64,000 bases of DNA, from assembly GCF_017353255.1 (NCBI RefSeq), contig NZ_JAFMYU010000002.1:186001-250000 (forward strand), written 5' to 3'. Each line of letters starts with the position of its first letter. Position 1 is the first letter of the stretch. Made by a program: the position numbers and the translations under genes. The notes under the pieces are model-generated. The model had not been told where the DNA came from. It made no database searches and saw only the letters and a program-made list of their open reading frames with translations. The DNA is from Fibrella aquatilis (GTDB lineage: Bacteria > Bacteroidota > Bacteroidia > Cytophagales > Spirosomataceae). Positions 8,312-17,890 of this stretch are shown here, one piece after another.

Positions 8312-10573
8312 CTATTTTCTTTTCGCCGTGAGCTGCTCGGCGGCGGCTTGGCGTTCTTTTACGTGGGGTAAGAGGGGGCTGGTGGGATAATCGCGGACAA
8401 ATTCGCCCAGGGCCTGCCGGTATGCCTCCACATTTTGCACACGCCCCAGCAAGATAATGCGCAACAGGGCGAACTTGTCTGCAATTTTTGAGCCACCGTA
8501 TGTACCAATGGCCGCTTCGGTGCGGGCCAGGGCTTCAGTGCTGTTGCCCGACTGGAACAAGTTGTACAGCGACGCGTAGGCCTGATTGGCAGCCACTTCA
8601 TTCACTGCTCCACCCCGCACCGCCGTACTCGATCCCGTTTCGGCTACAGTAGCCTGCCCATCGGCCGAGGCCAATTTAGCGTAGGACGATGTAGGGAATT
8701 CCGACAGCAGCCGGTCACGCCAGGGCGAGGTTTTGCCCAGTTGCTGTGCCGACAGGTGCATCAGGTAATAGGCCTCAGGACGGTAGCTCGAATTGGGGAA
8801 ACGAGTCAGCAACTGATCCAGCACCACCATAGCCTGAGTAGGCTGATCAAGTTGGAATTTATACACCTTCCCCTGCCGGTACAGCGCTGATTCGAGCAGA
8901 TCGTTCGACTTCTGAATTGCCTCAGTTGAGAACGGAATCTGGCGATACAGTTCGTCTTTCTGCGCTTTGCGTTGGTTGAGGGTATTACCCACCGGCGGGC
9001 GGTTGCCCGTGGCGGTTAGTTGCGGGTCAGGGTTGGTGGCGTTAGCCGGATTGGCTCCATTGAGCGGACTGGTTTCTGAAGCCACCGCCACCGAGGCATC
9101 TTTGTTCAGCCGCCGCCAGTTGTCGGTCAGGGGCCGGTTGCCCCACACCTGATTGAACTCCTGCAAGCCCTGCGCCATCTGAACGGGGTTATACAGCACC
9201 CAACGGTCGGCAGGAGCCAGGTCAGAGTTGGTAGCCTGCGCACCCGCTACCGACGTTCGTCCCGTAACCTGCTGCGCCAGGGCCAGTTGCGCGGCATCTT
9301 CTTTAGCCTTCTGGTCCAGCACCTTGTCCAGCAGTTTATCCAGGGCGGCGGGATTCATCTGGGCCAGGCGTTGCAGGCTGTCTTCGCGCTGAATCACGGT
9401 CTGGTTGGCTACAAATTCGTCGAGCGTTTTTTTGCGGCCTGCCAGCTTGGCGTAGAGGGGATTGTTTTGGGGCAGCAGGGCCAGCGCGCTATCATAATAA
9501 GCCTGTGCCTTGCTATAGTTGCGTTTCTGGTCGAAATAAATCGAACCCATGTCGGCATAGGTCAGCGGCACCTGATCGGTATTTGTCAGTCCCACCTGCA
9601 CGGCTCTGTTGTAGTTTACCAGCGCCCGGTCGTAGTTACCCCGGCGGGCGTCGGCGCGGGCCATGGTGAAATAGATCTTGTCTTTGAGGTCCGAATTTTT
9701 CCGGTCGGCCAGCATACTCTCAAACCGGGCTGCGTTGCGAGCCTGCTGTCTGGCGTCGCTACCATCGGCCTGCATTAGGTAGATATTGGCAAAAAACTCC
9801 TGGTCGTAGTTAGGGCGCGACTTCAGCACGGCCTGAAAATGAGGTGCGGCCAGGGCTGGTTTGCCACCTGCTTCGTACAACTGCCCGGCAATGAAATGCA
9901 GCCGCGCCGTAGCTTCCGATTTCGGCAGCATCGGAAAGGTGGCATCCAGAATGCCCGCTGCAATCAGGTTCTCGCCTTTTTTCTGGTGCAGGTTGGCTTT
10001 GGTGAGGTAAAAATCGCGGGTGTTGGGTTTGTTCAGCGGCTGCGCCCGGAGGTATTCCGCTACAGTTAGTCCATTGGCGAAATCGCCGGTTTCGGTGTAG
10101 GCCCGCATGAGGTAAATAAGTGCCTCGTGCTTGTCATTTTCGTCAGTGCCTTTGGTATTGACATACTTGAACACCTCAATGGCGTTGGGTAAATCCTGCC
10201 GGTAAAGCCGCGTTTTGCCCACTAGAATGTAAGCGTTATCGAGCCACTTGCTGTTCTGGTGCCGCTCGGCCACCAGCGACGCTTTCTTGATGGCATCGTC
10301 GAGTTGTGGCCGCACCGTCTGCGTCGCGTTCGAATCGAGCGGGAGCAGGATGGGCAGGGTTTCGTTGTAATTGTCTTTGCGATTCTTGAACAGATACCGC
10401 TCTACCTCGTCAATGTCGTCGCGGGCCATCACATAGGCGTTGAAGTGCGCCGTGAGGTTATGATAACCCTTGCTCATGGCCCCGTTGCTGGTCTGCGAAC
10501 ACGACAGCAGGCCGCTTGCCGATCCGGCCAGTAAGCTGTAAAGGAGAAATTTATGTGGCCAGGATGCCCTCAT
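8312..10573 (-). CDS. sprE: SprE/PorW-type TPR lipoprotein of the type IX secretion system
   Basis: The protein has 753 residues from the ATG at 10573; the longer frame to 10585 would need a TTG start. A lipoprotein signal ends at Cys25 (GLLSC), predicting an outer-membrane-anchored lipoprotein facing the periplasm. After CSQTSNGAMSKGYHNLTAHFN come many tetratricopeptide-like helices to about residue 400, then a low-complexity linker and further helical repeats. The start and repeat layout match SprE of Flavobacterium and PorW of Porphyromonas, needed for T9SS secretion and linking the trans-envelope machine. gldM/gldN are 6 kb away. I am confident of the TPR lipoprotein and fairly sure of the SprE/PorW name. 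Confidence 0.8.
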   Translation of the reverse strand: MRASWPHKFLLYSLLAGSASGLLSCSQTSNGAMSKGYHNLTAHFNAYVMARDDIDEVERYLFKNRKDNYNETLPILLPLDSNATQTVRPQLDDAIKKASLVAERHQNSKWLDNAYILVGKTRLYRQDLPNAIEVFKYVNTKGTDENDKHEALIYLMRAYTETGDFANGLTVAEYLRAQPLNKPNTRDFYLTKANLHQKKGENLIAAGILDATFPMLPKSEATARLHFIAGQLYEAGGKPALAAPHFQAVLKSRPNYDQEFFANIYLMQADGSDARQQARNAARFESMLADRKNSDLKDKIYFTMARADARRGNYDRALVNYNRAVQVGLTNTDQVPLTYADMGSIYFDQKRNYSKAQAYYDSALALLPQNNPLYAKLAGRKKTLDEFVANQTVIQREDSLQRLAQMNPAALDKLLDKVLDQKAKEDAAQLALAQQVTGRTSVAGAQATNSDLAPADRWVLYNPVQMAQGLQEFNQVWGNRPLTDNWRRLNKDASVAVASETSPLNGANPANATNPDPQLTATGNRPPVGNTLNQRKAQKDELYRQIPFSTEAIQKSNDLLESALYRQGKVYKFQLDQPTQAMVVLDQLLTRFPNSSYRPEAYYLMHLSAQQLGKTSPWRDRLLSEFPTSSYAKLASADGQATVAETGSSTAVRGGAVNEVAANQAYASLYNLFQSGNSTEALARTEAAIGTYGGSKIADKFALLRIILLGRVQNVEAYRQALGEFVRDYPTSPLLPHVKERQAAAEQLTAKRK

Positions 10574-10601
10574 GGGTGTAGACAAATATGGCGGTGCCCA
10601 A

Positions 10602-10632
10602 TTGGCGAGCCACCACCAGAAACGTACCTTTG
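10602..10632 (+). promoter_or_regulatory. Predicted promoter of the atp operon
   Basis: TTG (10602-10604), a 20-nt spacer, then TACCTTTG (10625-10632) match the Bacteroidota housekeeping promoter (TTG, about 20 nt, TAnnTTTG). It lies in the divergent region between sprE and the first atp gene, giving a leader of about 100 nt. Confidence 0.65.
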
Positions 10633-10738
10633 CCGCGAAGCGTCGGTATGGGTGAACCTTCTAAAAGGTAAACGATTCCTAGCTATCGAACGTATCCATG
10701 TTCGTGCCAATCCCGCGAATCTACGCAATTTTTCAACC

Positions 10739-10987
10739 ATGAACGACGCGCCCGGCCCCAACCCCCGCCCCGATAAGGACCCCAACATCGACCGTCGGCC
10801 GTCGGCCTTTGCGCAGTACAGCAGCATTGGTATCCAGATGCTGGCCACCATTGGCCTAGGCGTGTATGCGGGCATGAAACTCGATGCCTGGCAGGGCAAC
10901 AAACCCCCCGGCTGGACCATCGGTTTGTCATTGGGGGCCATTTTCGCGTCGTTGTATCTGTTTATCCGGCAATTGCCGAAGAATTAA
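10739..10987 (+). CDS. AtpZ/AtpI-family protein, first gene of the ATP synthase operon
   Basis: This small protein of 82 residues starts at the ATG at 10739; the frame is open upstream but that part is not protein-like. After a hydrophilic Pro/Asp-rich start come two membrane helices (IGIQMLATIGLGVYAGMKLD and WTIGLSLGAIFASLYLFI), the usual AtpZ form. AtpZ and AtpI are accessory factors proposed to help c-ring assembly or magnesium handling for the ATP synthase. It leads a run of atp genes, 15 nt before the next one, which supports the assignment. Confidence 0.85.
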   Translation: MNDAPGPNPRPDKDPNIDRRPSAFAQYSSIGIQMLATIGLGVYAGMKLDAWQGNKPPGWTIGLSLGAIFASLYLFIRQLPKN

Positions 10988-11002
10988 AGCAGGGTTAAGC
11001 CA

Positions 11003-11365
11003 ATGCGCCAAACGTTACTACTGTCGGCCCTGTTCGGAATTGTATTTTTTGTAGCCGGACGTTTTTACGGGGCCACGTGGGTACACCCGCTTTGGCCTTA
11101 TATTTTGCTCTTTTACGTGGCCGTCTCTGCGCTGCTTAACCGGCTGATGAGTTTTGTAAAAGACCCTAAATCAGCTCAATTCACCACTTTCTTTCTCGCT
11201 TTTGTCACAGCCAAGCTCGTTTTGAGCTTCAGCTTTATGGGTGTGGTACTCTACAACGGCGTGGCGGCGCGGGCCACATTTGTATTTACGTTTCTTGTAC
11301 TGTATTTAGTTTACACGAGTTTTGAAATCTACGGCCTTACGCGTAAATTGCGACGCGATTCATAG
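11003..11365 (+). CDS. AtpI-like four-helix membrane protein
   Basis: The 120-residue protein is mostly hydrophobic, with about four predicted membrane helices and a basic C-terminus (TRKLRRDS). It has no sharp motif, but size, topology and position between the AtpZ-like gene and atpB fit the ATP synthase protein I group. Its likely role is accessory, in assembly of the membrane sector. Name by position rather than by a diagnostic sequence. Confidence 0.7.
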   Translation: MRQTLLLSALFGIVFFVAGRFYGATWVHPLWPYILLFYVAVSALLNRLMSFVKDPKSAQFTTFFLAFVTAKLVLSFSFMGVVLYNGVAARATFVFTFLVLYLVYTSFEIYGLTRKLRRDS

Positions 11366-11384
11366 AAACGCCTACTAATTTCAT

Positions 11385-12802
<1,418 letters not shown>

Positions 12803-12870
12803 CACGCACAGCACCACAGATCTGTATCCTGTCTGAGCACTAGGCAACGACGCACGGGGTACGCCGCTTT

Positions 12871-12917
12871 TAAAAGCCTGTCTGTCAGTTGGGGTTGCCG
12901 CTGACAGGCAGCTTTTA
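12871..12917 (+). promoter_or_regulatory. Hairpin in the atpE-atpF spacer
   Basis: Imperfect arms TAAAAGCCTGTCTGTCAG and CTGACAGGCAGCTTTTA form a stem of about 17 bp with a 12-nt loop. The 172-nt spacer is much longer than the other gaps in this operon. A stable hairpin after atpE could protect or partly terminate the message, so that c is made in excess of b and delta. The position is seen; the function is inferred. Confidence 0.6.
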
Positions 12918-12974
12918 CCAAAAACAAAAGAAGACGTTCCGATTTTTTATAACACGTTTTAATTCGTACGCATT

Positions 12975-13469
12975 ATGGATATGCTTACCCCCGACATTGG
13001 CCTGCTAGCCTGGCAGCTTGTCATTTTTGGTCTGTTGTTTTTCATCCTGCGCAAGTTTGCTTGGGGGCCTATTACGGCTAGCCTGAAAGAGCGCGAAGAC
13101 AACATTCAGGGTGCGCTTGACCTGGCTGAAAAGACGCGTGGCGAAATGGCCAAGCTGAAATCAGAAAACGAGCAGATTTTAGCCCAAGCCCGCAACGAGC
13201 GCGACGTGATGCTGCGCGGTGCCAAAGAAACCGCCGACAAAATGGTGGCCGACGCCCGCGACCGTGCCAACGTAGAAGGCCAACGGATGCTGGAGCAGGC
13301 CCGCGAAGCCATGCAAAACGAGCGGCAGGCATTGGTGTCGCAGATGAAAAAAGAGGTGGTAAACCTCTCTATCGAAGTGGCCGAGAAAGTACTCCGTCGC
13401 GAGTTGACCGACAAGGCGTCGCAGGAGAAGCTGGTGCAGGATCTGGTGGCTACGTCGCACTTAAACTAA
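12975..13469 (+). CDS. atpF: ATP synthase subunit b
   Basis: The 164-residue protein has one N-terminal membrane helix (about residues 8-27, LLAWQLVIFGLLFFILRKFAW) followed by a long charged helix typical of the stator stalk, with many Glu, Lys and Arg. It links the membrane sector to delta and alpha. It ends 7 nt before atpH. Its start lies after the hairpin spacer, so it may be expressed at a lower level than atpE. Confidence 0.95.
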   Translation: MDMLTPDIGLLAWQLVIFGLLFFILRKFAWGPITASLKEREDNIQGALDLAEKTRGEMAKLKSENEQILAQARNERDVMLRGAKETADKMVADARDRANVEGQRMLEQAREAMQNERQALVSQMKKEVVNLSIEVAEKVLRRELTDKASQEKLVQDLVATSHLN

Positions 13470-13476
13470 GGCAGGC

Positions 13477-14016
13477 ATGGCTATTTCAACCGTTGCTGCC
13501 CGCTATGCCAAGTCGTTGATCGATCTGGCACAAACGCAGGGCATTGTCGAGAAGATGCATGACGACATGCAGTACTTCAAACGCACCATTGAGGAGAACC
13601 GGCCACTGGCGGTGCTGCTCAAGAATCCCATTGTGCGTAACGAGAAAAAATGGAGCATCATCAAGGCTGTTTTTGCCGCTCGGCTGCAACCGCTCACGAT
13701 GTCGTTCTTTCACATTGTAGCCCAAAAGGGTCGCGACAACATCCTTGACGCTATTGCCGATGCTTTCATTGCGCAATACGACAAGATGAACGGCATTGAA
13801 CGGGCCACCGTCGTAACGACCGTACCGCTCACCGAAGCCGTTCGGGAAAAGCTGAAGGCACAGGTGAAAGCCATGACCGGCAGCAAAACCGTAGAACTGG
13901 AAGAAAAATACGACAGTAAGCTCATTGGCGGCTACGTGTTGCGCGTAGGCGACCGGCAGTTCGATGCCTCACTGCGCAGCCAACTGAACGACCTCCGGCT
14001 TTCATTTATGAACTAG
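13477..14016 (+). CDS. atpH: ATP synthase subunit delta
   Basis: The 179-residue protein matches delta/OSCP from its start (ISTVAARYAKSLIDLA) to its end (GGYVLRVGDRQFDASLRSQL), the family signature near the C-terminus. It joins the b stalk to the catalytic head. In many bacteria atpA and atpG follow at once; here a terminator and an unrelated aminotransferase gene follow, so the catalytic-head genes must be elsewhere in the genome. Confidence 0.95.
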   Translation: MAISTVAARYAKSLIDLAQTQGIVEKMHDDMQYFKRTIEENRPLAVLLKNPIVRNEKKWSIIKAVFAARLQPLTMSFFHIVAQKGRDNILDAIADAFIAQYDKMNGIERATVVTTVPLTEAVREKLKAQVKAMTGSKTVELEEKYDSKLIGGYVLRVGDRQFDASLRSQLNDLRLSFMN

Positions 14017-14044
14017 CCGTTGGACGTTAGATTTTAGACGTTGG

Positions 14045-14072
14045 AAAAGCCGCCCTACACGGGGCGGCTTTT
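14045..14072 (+). terminator. Terminator of the atp operon
   Basis: An 11-bp stem (AAAAGCCGCCC / GGGCGGCTTTT) ends in a T-rich run 29 bases after the atpH stop. Just before it lies TTGGACGTTAGATTTTAGACG, similar to words in the palindrome at 42853-42984 and perhaps a relic half-element. Confidence 0.85.
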
Positions 14073-14073
14073 G

Positions 14074-14081
14074 TATTTTTG
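14074..14081 (+). promoter_or_regulatory. Predicted -7 element upstream of the aminotransferase
   Basis: TATTTTTG matches TAnnTTTG exactly and lies about 30 nt before the chosen ATG at 14110, directly after the atp terminator. No TTG is seen at the ideal -33 spacing. Confidence 0.5.
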
Positions 14082-14109
14082 TGCTTTTACGCCGTTTCCC
14101 CATTCGTTG

Positions 14110-15276
14110 ATGATTATCCCATTGGCCCACCGTGCCAACCAAGCTCAGGAATACTACTTCTCCATTAAGCTCGCCGAGGTTCGGAAACTGGTGGCGGCTG
14201 GTCACGACGTGATCAATATCGGCATTGGTAATCCCGACATGATGCCGTCTGAAGCTACGCTGGAAGCCCTGACGCAGACGGCTTATCAGCCCAATGCCCA
14301 CGGCTACCAATCATACAAGGGAATCCCAGCCCTGCGCCAGGCCATTGGCCAATTCTACCAGCACACGTATGGCGTAAGCCTAGACCCCGAAACGGAGCTA
14401 ATGCCCCTGATTGGCTCGAAAGAGGGAATTACGCACCTGTCGCTGACGTTTTTGAATGAGGGCGATGAAGTGCTGGTGCCCGAACTGGGTTATCCTGCCT
14501 ACCGCGCCGTGAGCCAGATGGTGGGGGCCAACGTGGTGGAATACAACTTGCTGGAACACCACGGCTGGCAACCCGACTGGCACCAAATGGCCGACCTCCT
14601 CACCGACCGTACCCGCATCATCTGGCTTAACTACCCACACATGCCCACAGGCGCCCCCGCCACGCGTGACTTGTTTGAGTCGGCGGTGCGGTTCGCCCAT
14701 GAACATGGCGTACTACTTTGCCACGACAACCCGTACAGCCTGATTCTGAACAAGAAAGCCCCCATTAGTCTATTGTCGGTTGATGGGGCAAAAGACGTCG
14801 CCGTTGAACTGAACTCGATGAGCAAGTCGCACAATATGGCGGGGTGGCGCGTGGGCTGGATGGCCGCGGCCAAGCCTTACGTAGATGCTGTGCTGACGAT
14901 CAAGAGCAACGTTGATTCGGGCATGTTTCTGGCCCTGCAACAGGCTGCGGCAACGGCCCTGCACAACCCCGATGCCTGGCACGCCGAGCGTAATGCCGTG
15001 TACCAGGGTCGTCTGGAAGCTGCCTATGCGTTTCTGGATGCGTTGGATTGTGCTTACGCCCGTGATCAGGAAGGTATGTTTCTCTGGGCCAAACTGCCCG
15101 ACAGCGTCCCTTCTGCCGAGGCGTTGGTTGATGATCTGCTCTATAACAAGCACGTTTTCATCGCCCCCGGTCTGATCTTCGGCCCTAAAGGCAACCGCTA
15201 TATTCGCGTCTCGCTTTGTATGCCAAAAGAGCGCATCTGGGCCGCTGTTGAGCGGGTTTCAAACTCAATTTCATGA
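14110..15276 (+). CDS. PLP-dependent class I/II aminotransferase
   Basis: The protein has 388 residues from the ATG at 14110; the frame is open from 14041, but that part overlaps the atp terminator. It is a fold-type I aminotransferase, with the PLP lysine Lys239 in SMSKSHNMAGWRVG. Overall it resembles the LL-diaminopimelate/aspartate aminotransferase group. Its stop overlaps the start of tyrA (ATGA), so it most likely supplies the transamination step of tyrosine or phenylalanine synthesis from prephenate-derived keto acids. Substrate is inferred from coupling, not from residues. Confidence 0.85.
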   Translation: MIIPLAHRANQAQEYYFSIKLAEVRKLVAAGHDVINIGIGNPDMMPSEATLEALTQTAYQPNAHGYQSYKGIPALRQAIGQFYQHTYGVSLDPETELMPLIGSKEGITHLSLTFLNEGDEVLVPELGYPAYRAVSQMVGANVVEYNLLEHHGWQPDWHQMADLLTDRTRIIWLNYPHMPTGAPATRDLFESAVRFAHEHGVLLCHDNPYSLILNKKAPISLLSVDGAKDVAVELNSMSKSHNMAGWRVGWMAAAKPYVDAVLTIKSNVDSGMFLALQQAAATALHNPDAWHAERNAVYQGRLEAAYAFLDALDCAYARDQEGMFLWAKLPDSVPSAEALVDDLLYNKHVFIAPGLIFGPKGNRYIRVSLCMPKERIWAAVERVSNSIS

Positions 15277-16130
15277 TAATCAGCATTGTAGGTATTGGTT
15301 TGTTAGGTGGTTCGTTTGCACTGTCGGTGCGCGAGAAATACCCGAAGGCGCGATTTATCGGGGTCGACGCCTCGGCGGTGCATGGGCAACTGGCCCTGGC
15401 AAAGGGTATTGTTGACGAAGTGATGCCGCTGAACGAAGCCATTCAGATGAGTAACGTGGTGGTGCTGGCCACGCCCGTCAACACCATACTGACCCTGTTA
15501 CCTAGTATCCTGGACGCCCTGCCCGAAGGCGCTACCGTGCTTGATCTCGGTTCTACCAAAGAGAGCATCTGTGCCCTGGCCGACACCCACCCCAAGCGGG
15601 CACAGTTTGTGGCGGCGCACCCCATGGCGGGTACCGAAAATTCTGGACCCGGTGCGGCCTTCCGTGAATTACTGCCTGGCAAGAATCTTATCATCTGCGA
15701 CCGCGGCAAGAGTGCCCCCGACAGCCTGAAACTGGTGGAAGCCCTGTTTCTCGACATTGGGATGAAGCTGTTTTACATGACCCCGCAGGAACACGATCTG
15801 CACCTGGCCTACGTCTCGCACCTAAGCCACATCAGTGCGTTTGCCCTGGGTCTGACGGTGCTGGAAAAGGAAAAAGACGAGCAGGCTATTTTCGATATGG
15901 CCAGTACGGGCTTCAGCAGCACCGTCCGCCTGGCCAAAAGCTCACCTCAGATGTGGGCACCCATTTTCGACCAAAACCGCGAAAACGTCTCGCAGGCCCT
16001 TGCGGATTATATTGAGTTTCTGCAACGTTTCAAAACCCTCATCGACGACCGCGATGTATCGAATTCCCTCGATTTTATGGCCCGCGCCAACGTCATCCGC
16101 CGGGTACTGGAGGGGATTGAAAAGAAATAA
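15273..16130 (+). CDS. tyrA: Prephenate dehydrogenase
   Basis: The 285-residue protein begins with a Rossmann nucleotide-binding motif (GIGLLGGSFA, residues 7-16). The HPMAGTENSG motif, with a conserved His at 116, is typical of TyrA. It converts prephenate to 4-hydroxyphenylpyruvate with NAD(P), the committed step to tyrosine. No chorismate mutase or ACT domain is fused, judging from length. It is translationally coupled to the aminotransferase by an ATGA overlap. It converges on a secreted-protein gene across the hairpin at 16132-16163. Confidence 0.93.
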   Translation: MIISIVGIGLLGGSFALSVREKYPKARFIGVDASAVHGQLALAKGIVDEVMPLNEAIQMSNVVVLATPVNTILTLLPSILDALPEGATVLDLGSTKESICALADTHPKRAQFVAAHPMAGTENSGPGAAFRELLPGKNLIICDRGKSAPDSLKLVEALFLDIGMKLFYMTPQEHDLHLAYVSHLSHISAFALGLTVLEKEKDEQAIFDMASTGFSSTVRLAKSSPQMWAPIFDQNRENVSQALADYIEFLQRFKTLIDDRDVSNSLDFMARANVIRRVLEGIEKK

Positions 16131-16131
16131 A

Positions 16132-16163
16132 CAAAAACGCTCAACGTGCCTGACGTTGAGCGT
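16132..16163 (-). terminator. Hairpin between tyrA and the downstream minus-strand gene
   Basis: An 11-bp stem (ACGCTCAACGT / ACGTTGAGCGT) is followed on the minus strand by TTTTTGTTT. It is therefore a proper terminator for the minus-strand gene ending at 16169 and may also stop tyrA transcripts. Confidence 0.75.
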
Positions 16164-16168
16164 AGCGA

Positions 16169-16753
16169 TTAGTCCATCGCGTGTACACGAATCTCTATCT
16201 CTTCAGGAGGTATGTTTTTGAAGAAAAATACTTGCAAGAGTGGCTTTTGCTTGTATGAAAGTCTAGGTACTTCTCTTAAAAAAACAAAAACTCCATCTTT
16301 TGTCGCTCCCCTGGCTAATCTAAAGTTGCCAAAAACAGGCATCTGTTTCCTCTTTTCACTGGTGTAATTAATGCTGCTACTACCTTCTTCGTTACTTAAA
16401 GTCAATCTGCGTCCTATGAGCATTTCAAGATTTTTTTGCTCAACCTCGAAACGCCCGGTCTTGTCTTCAAATTTGAACAAGTAAGTGGTAAGCTGTCGAT
16501 CATATAAAACAGAGGCAGGTTGGGTTTCGTTGTAAAAATCTGCCATTGTATAAACATAACCAAGCGACATAATGACGCTGTCCGCTAATTGTGCGTAGTA
16601 GAAACCAGGAGGTTTAAACCCCAATTTGTTACGTTCGCACGCACCTTTAACAGTTGAGGGAAACAAAATCTTTACACCTCTATATTGTATTGGCTGAGCC
16701 GTAACTCTGATCAGGTGTGTGGTAAGAACGAGGATTAGCAATATGTGTTTCAT
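16169..16753 (-). CDS. Secreted protein of unknown function
   Basis: The 194-residue protein has a signal peptide (cleavage likely after VTAQ, about residue 19). The rest is a mixed alpha/beta soluble domain with no motif I recognise. It lies 9 nt after the larger secreted-protein gene at 16763-17755 on the same strand, so the two form an operon. Base use is visibly more AT-rich than the flanking tyrA and aminotransferase genes, which suggests later acquisition. It could be a partner or processing factor for its neighbour, but nothing in the sequence proves that. Confidence 0.65.
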   Translation of the reverse strand: MKHILLILVLTTHLIRVTAQPIQYRGVKILFPSTVKGACERNKLGFKPPGFYYAQLADSVIMSLGYVYTMADFYNETQPASVLYDRQLTTYLFKFEDKTGRFEVEQKNLEMLIGRRLTLSNEEGSSSINYTSEKRKQMPVFGNFRLARGATKDGVFVFLREVPRLSYKQKPLLQVFFFKNIPPEEIEIRVHAMD

Positions 16754-16762
16754 CGAATAAAT

Positions 16763-17755
16763 TCAGGGAGTTGGTTGGCCATCTATGCGGCGTAGACGTC
16801 CGTTAAAATATGCTTCCTCTATGAAGGTAGCCATGGCTACAAAATTATCACACAAACCTAAACTTTGTAGTTCACGGCCAATACCTATCCCTGCTTCGTT
16901 ATTAAATGTATCCATATCAGAAGCTGCTTGGCTCGGCCCTTGAACGACATTGTCACACACCTCGTGTCGTTGTGACATGTCTCGCGTAGCTGATTCGCCA
17001 ATAGTGCAAAAGTTCTGAGCTTGAAATAGTGCATGCCTCATAGAATTAGGAGATGATTCTCCTTGTGTCGCGGCTTCCGGATATTTTTGTCTACACCAAC
17101 TGTCGTTCTGTGCGCGATTCAAGTACATCAGCGGTATTATCCAAGGATGGAGGCGTGCATATCTGCGTTCACAATCGTTAGTTTCAATCTCCTCTAATAG
17201 CCGTTCCATTTTACTTTTTGAGTCTGTGTCCCCACGACCAGGGCCGCTCGGGCCATTACGGTCTTTAGTGGGTGGTTGGTCTGAGACACAGAAAGTGTAC
17301 ATGAGTCTTTCATCAGATGTACCATCTGAATAGAATGTAGTTAACCAAACATCATAACACTGATTGGTTGCTACACCTTTAGAAGGGTTATCATCATCAA
17401 GAACTGGTACCTTATCATTTAACCGTCTGTCTCGCGTGTTTTCATCACGACTGTTAACAGGCACATTAGTTCCTTTAGAATTTTTGTTTGAAGTTATTGT
17501 ACTTGAAGGTGTGACAGGAATTGACCGCACCGATTCGTTCGTTACGAATTTGGACGGTTTAGGAAGCATCATGGTTTTTTTTGTTCCAAACAGCTTTCTG
17601 ATTGGAATACCAACACCTACCCCTATAAATGGCTCATTCGCCTTTTGATATCGTATGGTAGGGGTAAGTAGCTCCGGAGAAAAAGTTTGAGCTTGCATTG
17701 GCCTGACTGCCATGACCAACAACATGGCAAGGAAGGTAAAATAGAAACTTTTCAT
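16763..17755 (-). CDS. Secreted protein with a DUF6973-like C-terminal domain
   Basis: The protein has 330 residues with a signal peptide (MKSFYFTFLAMLLVMAVRPMQA). Residues 40-190 are low-complexity, rich in Ser, Thr, Asn and Asp. The C-terminal part (about 234-300) has the pattern RH at 240-241, HE near 264-265 and DMDTFNNEAG at 280-289. I associate this spread of His/Asp residues with the DUF6973 group, of unknown biochemical role; the match is from memory and should be treated as tentative. The gene leads a two-gene operon with 16169-16753, has AT-rich base use, and is divergent from a broken XRE regulator gene. Confidence 0.55.
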   Translation of the reverse strand: MKSFYFTFLAMLLVMAVRPMQAQTFSPELLTPTIRYQKANEPFIGVGVGIPIRKLFGTKKTMMLPKPSKFVTNESVRSIPVTPSSTITSNKNSKGTNVPVNSRDENTRDRRLNDKVPVLDDDNPSKGVATNQCYDVWLTTFYSDGTSDERLMYTFCVSDQPPTKDRNGPSGPGRGDTDSKSKMERLLEEIETNDCERRYARLHPWIIPLMYLNRAQNDSWCRQKYPEAATQGESSPNSMRHALFQAQNFCTIGESATRDMSQRHEVCDNVVQGPSQAASDMDTFNNEAGIGIGRELQSLGLCDNFVAMATFIEEAYFNGRLRRIDGQPTP

Positions 17756-17808
17756 AAACGTTGTTCGACTTGTGTAAATGCTGAAAAACGCCTTGTCTTT
17801 CGTCTGGA

Positions 17809-17816
17809 CAAACTTA
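17809..17816 (-). promoter_or_regulatory. Predicted -7 element for the secreted-protein operon
   Basis: On the minus strand the sequence reads TAAGTTTG, an exact TAnnTTTG match, 54 nt before the ATG at 17755. No convincing -33 element is seen. Confidence 0.5.
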
Positions 17817-17890
17817 TATTGCCGCTGCCTATAGACACCTACGTTAGTACATACAAATAGTTAAGTCACTCTTTACATCTTGTTAGAAGT

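Noticed and set aside
8967-9778. Plus-strand frames inside the sprE gene
   Set aside because: They are antisense to a clear TPR lipoprotein gene and arise from GC-rich codon bias.
10553-10738. N-terminal extension of the AtpZ-like protein
   Set aside because: The upstream codons include Cys/Pro/Trp-rich sequence over the promoter; the ATG at 10739 fits the family start.
14041-14109. N-terminal extension of the aminotransferase
   Set aside because: It would be encoded by the atp terminator and the -7 element; the family start is at 14110.
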